Positions 61,413-64,000 of a stretch of 64,000 nt of DNA are shown here, in pieces. The notes under the pieces are model-generated. The model was not told the DNA's origin, searched no databases, and saw only the letters and a program-made list of their open reading frames with translations. Made by a program: the position numbers and the translations under genes. This DNA comes from Burkholderiales bacterium (GTDB taxonomy: Bacteria > Pseudomonadota > Gammaproteobacteria > Burkholderiales > Burkholderiaceae_D). Location of the stretch: assembly GCA_016196925.1 (NCBI GenBank), contig JACPWS010000078.1, positions 1 to 64,000 of the forward strand. Direction: 5' to 3'. Positions within the stretch are counted from its first letter, which is position 1; each line of letters starts with the position of its first letter.

Positions 61413-63128
61413 ATGAGTTCAGAAATCACAGGCGCAGAGATACTGGTGAAGTGTCTGGCCGAAGAGGGTGTTGAGCACGTTTTCGGATATCCGGGCGGCG
61501 CAGTACTCTACATCTACGATGCAATTTTCAAGCAAGACAAGTTTCAGCACGTGCTGGTGCGCCATGAACAGGCCGCCGTGCATGCCGCCGATGCCTATTC
61601 CCGTTCCTCCAATAAAGTCGGCGTGGCGCTGGTCACTTCCGGCCCCGGCGTGACTAATGCGGTGACCGGTCTGGCGACGGCGTATATGGATTCGATACCC
61701 ATGGTGGTGATTTCCGGCCAGGTGCCGAGCGCCGTGATCGGCCAGGACGCCTTCCAGGAATGCGACACCGTCGGCATTACCCGTCCCTGCGTTAAGCATA
61801 ACTTCCTGGTGAAAGACGTGCGGGATCTGGCCGAGACGGTCAAGAAAGCATTTTTCATTGCCACTACCGGCCGTCCCGGTCCGGTGCTGGTCGATATCCC
61901 CAAAGATATCAGCATGCACAAAACGACTTACAGCTATCCTAAGACCGTCGAGATGCGCTCTTACAAGCCGGTCGACAAGGGCCATGCCGGGCAAATCCGC
62001 AAGGCCGTGCAGTTATTGCTGCAAGCCGAAAGGCCGATGATTTACACCGGCGGCGGCGTGATACTGGCGAACGCGGCGCCCGAGTTGAATAAACTGGTCG
62101 ATACGCTGGGTTTCCCCTGCACCAATACTCTGATGGGCCTCGGCGCCTATCGTGCCAGCGATGAAAAATTCGTCGGCATGCCGGGCATGCACGGCACTTA
62201 CGAAGCCAATATGGCGATGCAGCACTGCGACGTGCTGATTGCGATCGGCGCGCGTTTCGACGACCGCGTGATCGGCAATCCCAAGCATTTCGCTTCGCAT
62301 CCGCGCAAGATCATTCATATCGACATCGATCCTTCCTCGATTTCCAAGCGCGTCAAGGTCGATATCCCTATCGTCGGCAACGTCAAAGACGTGCTGCAGG
62401 AAATGCTGTCGCAACTGAGCGCGCTGGAAACCCGGCCCGACCGGAAAGCGCTGGCGGACTGGTGGCAGCAAATTAACGAATGGCGCGGCCGCGAATGCCT
62501 GAAGTATCCGACTTCCAACGAAGTGATCAAGCCGCAATCGGTGGTCGAGAAGGTCTGGGAAGTCACTCAGGGCGACGCCTTTGTGACGTCTGACGTAGGC
62601 CAGCACCAGATGTGGGCGGCGCAGTACTACCGCTTCGACAAGCCGCGGCGCTGGATCAATTCCGGCGGCCTGGGCACCATGGGCGTCGGTTTGCCGTATG
62701 CGATGGGCGTGCAAATGGCGAACCCGGGCGCGACCGTGGCCTGCATTACCGGCGAAGCCTCGATCCAGATGTGCATCCAGGAACTGGCGACCTGCAAGCA
62801 ATATCATTTGACGCCGAAAATCATCTTGCTGAACAACCGTTTCCTTGGCATGGTCAGGCAATGGCAGCAGATCGATTACGGTTCGCGTTACTCCGAGTCT
62901 TACATGGATTCCCTGCCCGACTTCACTAAGCTGGCCGAAGCCTACGGCCACGTCGGCATGAAGATAGAAAACCCGGCCGACGTCGATGGCGCGGTGCGCG
63001 AGGCATTCAGCATGAAAGATCGCCTGGTGTTCATGAATTTCATCACCGACCAGACTGAAAATGTCTGGCCCATGGTGAAAGCCGGCAAAGGCTTGACTGA
63101 AATGCTGCTCGGCTCGGAGGATCTGTAA
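61413..63128 (+). CDS. ilvB: Acetolactate synthase, large subunit (biosynthetic)
   Basis: A 571-residue ThDP enzyme, first common step of valine, leucine and isoleucine synthesis. Motifs are EITGAEILVKCLAEEGVEHV with GYPGGAVLYIYDAIF, the catalytic Glu in LVRHEQAA, the FAD-like/regulatory core with RFDDRVIGN, and the ThDP region. The ThDP motif reads CITGEASIQMCIQEL followed by LLNN, i.e. Glu-Ala instead of the more common Asp-Gly. The AAGGAC ribosome binding site precedes the ATG. Its stop overlaps the ilvH start (TAATG). Also called ilvI in some annotations. Confidence 0.97.
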   Translation: MSSEITGAEILVKCLAEEGVEHVFGYPGGAVLYIYDAIFKQDKFQHVLVRHEQAAVHAADAYSRSSNKVGVALVTSGPGVTNAVTGLATAYMDSIPMVVISGQVPSAVIGQDAFQECDTVGITRPCVKHNFLVKDVRDLAETVKKAFFIATTGRPGPVLVDIPKDISMHKTTYSYPKTVEMRSYKPVDKGHAGQIRKAVQLLLQAERPMIYTGGGVILANAAPELNKLVDTLGFPCTNTLMGLGAYRASDEKFVGMPGMHGTYEANMAMQHCDVLIAIGARFDDRVIGNPKHFASHPRKIIHIDIDPSSISKRVKVDIPIVGNVKDVLQEMLSQLSALETRPDRKALADWWQQINEWRGRECLKYPTSNEVIKPQSVVEKVWEVTQGDAFVTSDVGQHQMWAAQYYRFDKPRRWINSGGLGTMGVGLPYAMGVQMANPGATVACITGEASIQMCIQELATCKQYHLTPKIILLNNRFLGMVRQWQQIDYGSRYSESYMDSLPDFTKLAEAYGHVGMKIENPADVDGAVREAFSMKDRLVFMNFITDQTENVWPMVKAGKGLTEMLLGSEDL

Positions 63129-63619
63129 TGAGGCATATCATCTCCATCCTGCTGGAAAATGAAGCCGGCGCCTTGTCGCGCGTGGTCGGGTTGTTTTCTG
63201 CACGCGGCTACAACATCGAAACCCTGACGGTAGCGCCGACCGAAGACGCCACCTTGTCGCGCATGACCATCGTCACCACCGGTTCGGACGACATCATAGA
63301 GCAGATCACCAAGCACCTGAACCGCCTGATCGAAGTGGTGAAGGTGGTCGATCTGACCGAAGGCGCGCATATAGAGCGCGAGCTGATGTTGATCAAGGTG
63401 CGCGCGGTCGGCAAGGAGCGCGAGGAAATGAAGCGCACCGCCGATATCTTCCGCGGCCGCATCATCGATGTCACGGAAAAAACCTACACCATAGAATTGA
63501 CCGGTAACAAAGGCAAGCTGGACGCCTTTATCGACTCGATAGACCGTACTTCGATACTGGAAACAGTACGCACCGGCGGTTCAGGCATAGGGCGCGGCGA
63601 GCGCATCCTCAAGGTATAA
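63128..63619 (+). CDS. ilvH: Acetolactate synthase, small (regulatory) subunit
   Basis: A 163-residue ACT-domain protein: MRHIISILLENEAGALSRVVGLFSARGYNIETLTVAPTED is the N-terminal ACT domain (valine binding), and the second half (RELMLIKVRAVGKEREEMKR, then FRGRIIDV) is the usual C-terminal domain. It activates the large subunit and confers valine feedback inhibition. Overlaps ilvB by one base in the TAATG junction. Confidence 0.98.
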   Translation: MRHIISILLENEAGALSRVVGLFSARGYNIETLTVAPTEDATLSRMTIVTTGSDDIIEQITKHLNRLIEVVKVVDLTEGAHIERELMLIKVRAVGKEREEMKRTADIFRGRIIDVTEKTYTIELTGNKGKLDAFIDSIDRTSILETVRTGGSGIGRGERILKV

Positions 63620-63673
63620 GAAACGACAAGCAGCTTTGGCAGCATCCAAACCATATATTTATTAGGAATAAAA

Positions 63674-64000
63674 ATGAAAGTTTTCTACGATAAAGATTGC
63701 GATCTCTCCCTGATCAAAAACAAAAACGTCACCATCATCGGCTACGGTTCGCAAGGTCACGCCCATGCGCAAAACCTGAACGACTCCGGCTGCAAAGTCA
63801 CGGTCGCTCTGCGCAAGGGTGGCGCCTCCTGGGACAAGGCCAAGAATGCCGGCCTGAACGTAGCGGAAGTCAATGAAGCGGTCAAAGCGGCCGATATCAT
63901 CATGATCTTGCTGCCGGACGAAAATATCGCCCAGGTGTATCACGAAAACGTCGCACCACACGCCAAGCAAGGCGCGGTGCTGGCGTTTGCGCACGGCTTC
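63674..64000 (+). CDS. ilvC: Ketol-acid reductoisomerase, N-terminal part (cut by window end)
   Basis: The first 109 residues of Ilv[20 protein letters not shown], then the NADPH-binding [19 protein letters not shown] and [13 protein letters not shown]. The enzyme isomerises and reduces 2-acetolactate in branched-chain amino-acid synthesis. TAGGAATA lies before the ATG, which is 54 bases after ilvH, so it is probably in the same operon. The rest lies beyond the window. Confidence 0.97.
   Translation, partial: MKVFYDKDCDLSLIKNKNVTIIGYGSQGHAHAQNLNDSGCKVTVALRKGGASWDKAKNAGLNVAEVNEAVKAADIIMILLPDENIAQVYHENVAPHAKQGAVLAFAHGF

Overview
The window looks like chromosomal DNA of a Burkholderiales betaproteobacterium, most likely Oxalobacteraceae (inference). 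Pointers are the glyA-nrdR-minor pilin order, the DUF3460-scpA-panC cluster, the sigma factor-DUF3619-DUF3106-RDD cluster just before ilvB-ilvH-ilvC, an alanine/proline-rich RpoD of about 870 residues, and uniformly high-GC coding sequence. No rRNA, CRISPR array, prophage or intact insertion sequence is visible.

Layout. 1-400: two decayed fragments, an AraC-type regulator and an IS481-like transposase. 417-7695 (minus): a type IV pilus minor-pilin operon (pilV, pilW, pilX, pilY1, pilE-like, fimT/gspH-like). 7803-9800 (minus): nrdR and glyA, with a ZTP (pfl) riboswitch in the glyA leader. 10.0-10.9 kb: a small repeat-rich, AT-richer island with one unrecognised gene. 10.9-15.3 kb (minus): an RND efflux pump pair without an outer-membrane channel. 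15.4-31.4 kb (mainly plus): ydfG, then a Tol-Pal locus split in two; ybgC-tolQ-tolR runs straight into tamA-tamB, and tolA-tolB-pal-cpoB resumes after a minus-strand SDR/metallo-hydrolase pair and its divergent TetR regulator. 31.5-36.5 kb: two identical tRNA-Lys genes, a methyltransferase, a Ppx/GppA phosphatase and an orphan haem-type histidine kinase. 36.5-39.1 kb (minus): rpoD. 39.4-49.3 kb: a kinase/NtrC-type regulator pair, divergent from a HlyD-ABC ATPase-permease-permease operon that has a textbook sigma-54 promoter and an upstream palindrome. 49.3-54.4 kb: repeat debris with a truncated gene, a TonB-dependent receptor, rarD, and mtfA behind a 27-codon leader ORF. 54.4-60.9 kb (minus): btuF, panC, scpA, DUF3460, a LOG-family gene, TetR, RDD, DUF3106, DUF3619 and an ECF-like sigma factor. 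60.9-64.0 kb (plus): a structured leader with a possible leader peptide, then ilvB, ilvH and the start of ilvC.

The dominant theme is cell-envelope biology: pilus assembly, Tol-Pal and Tam transport, RND and MacB/FtsX-type ABC export, and TonB uptake. The least explained signals are (i) a four-copy dispersed element of about 80 bp with GGGGAGTATA/TATACTCCCC ends, (ii) the self-contained sigma-54-controlled export module, (iii) several short inverted-repeat elements that have remodelled gene ends, and (iv) the ilv leader.
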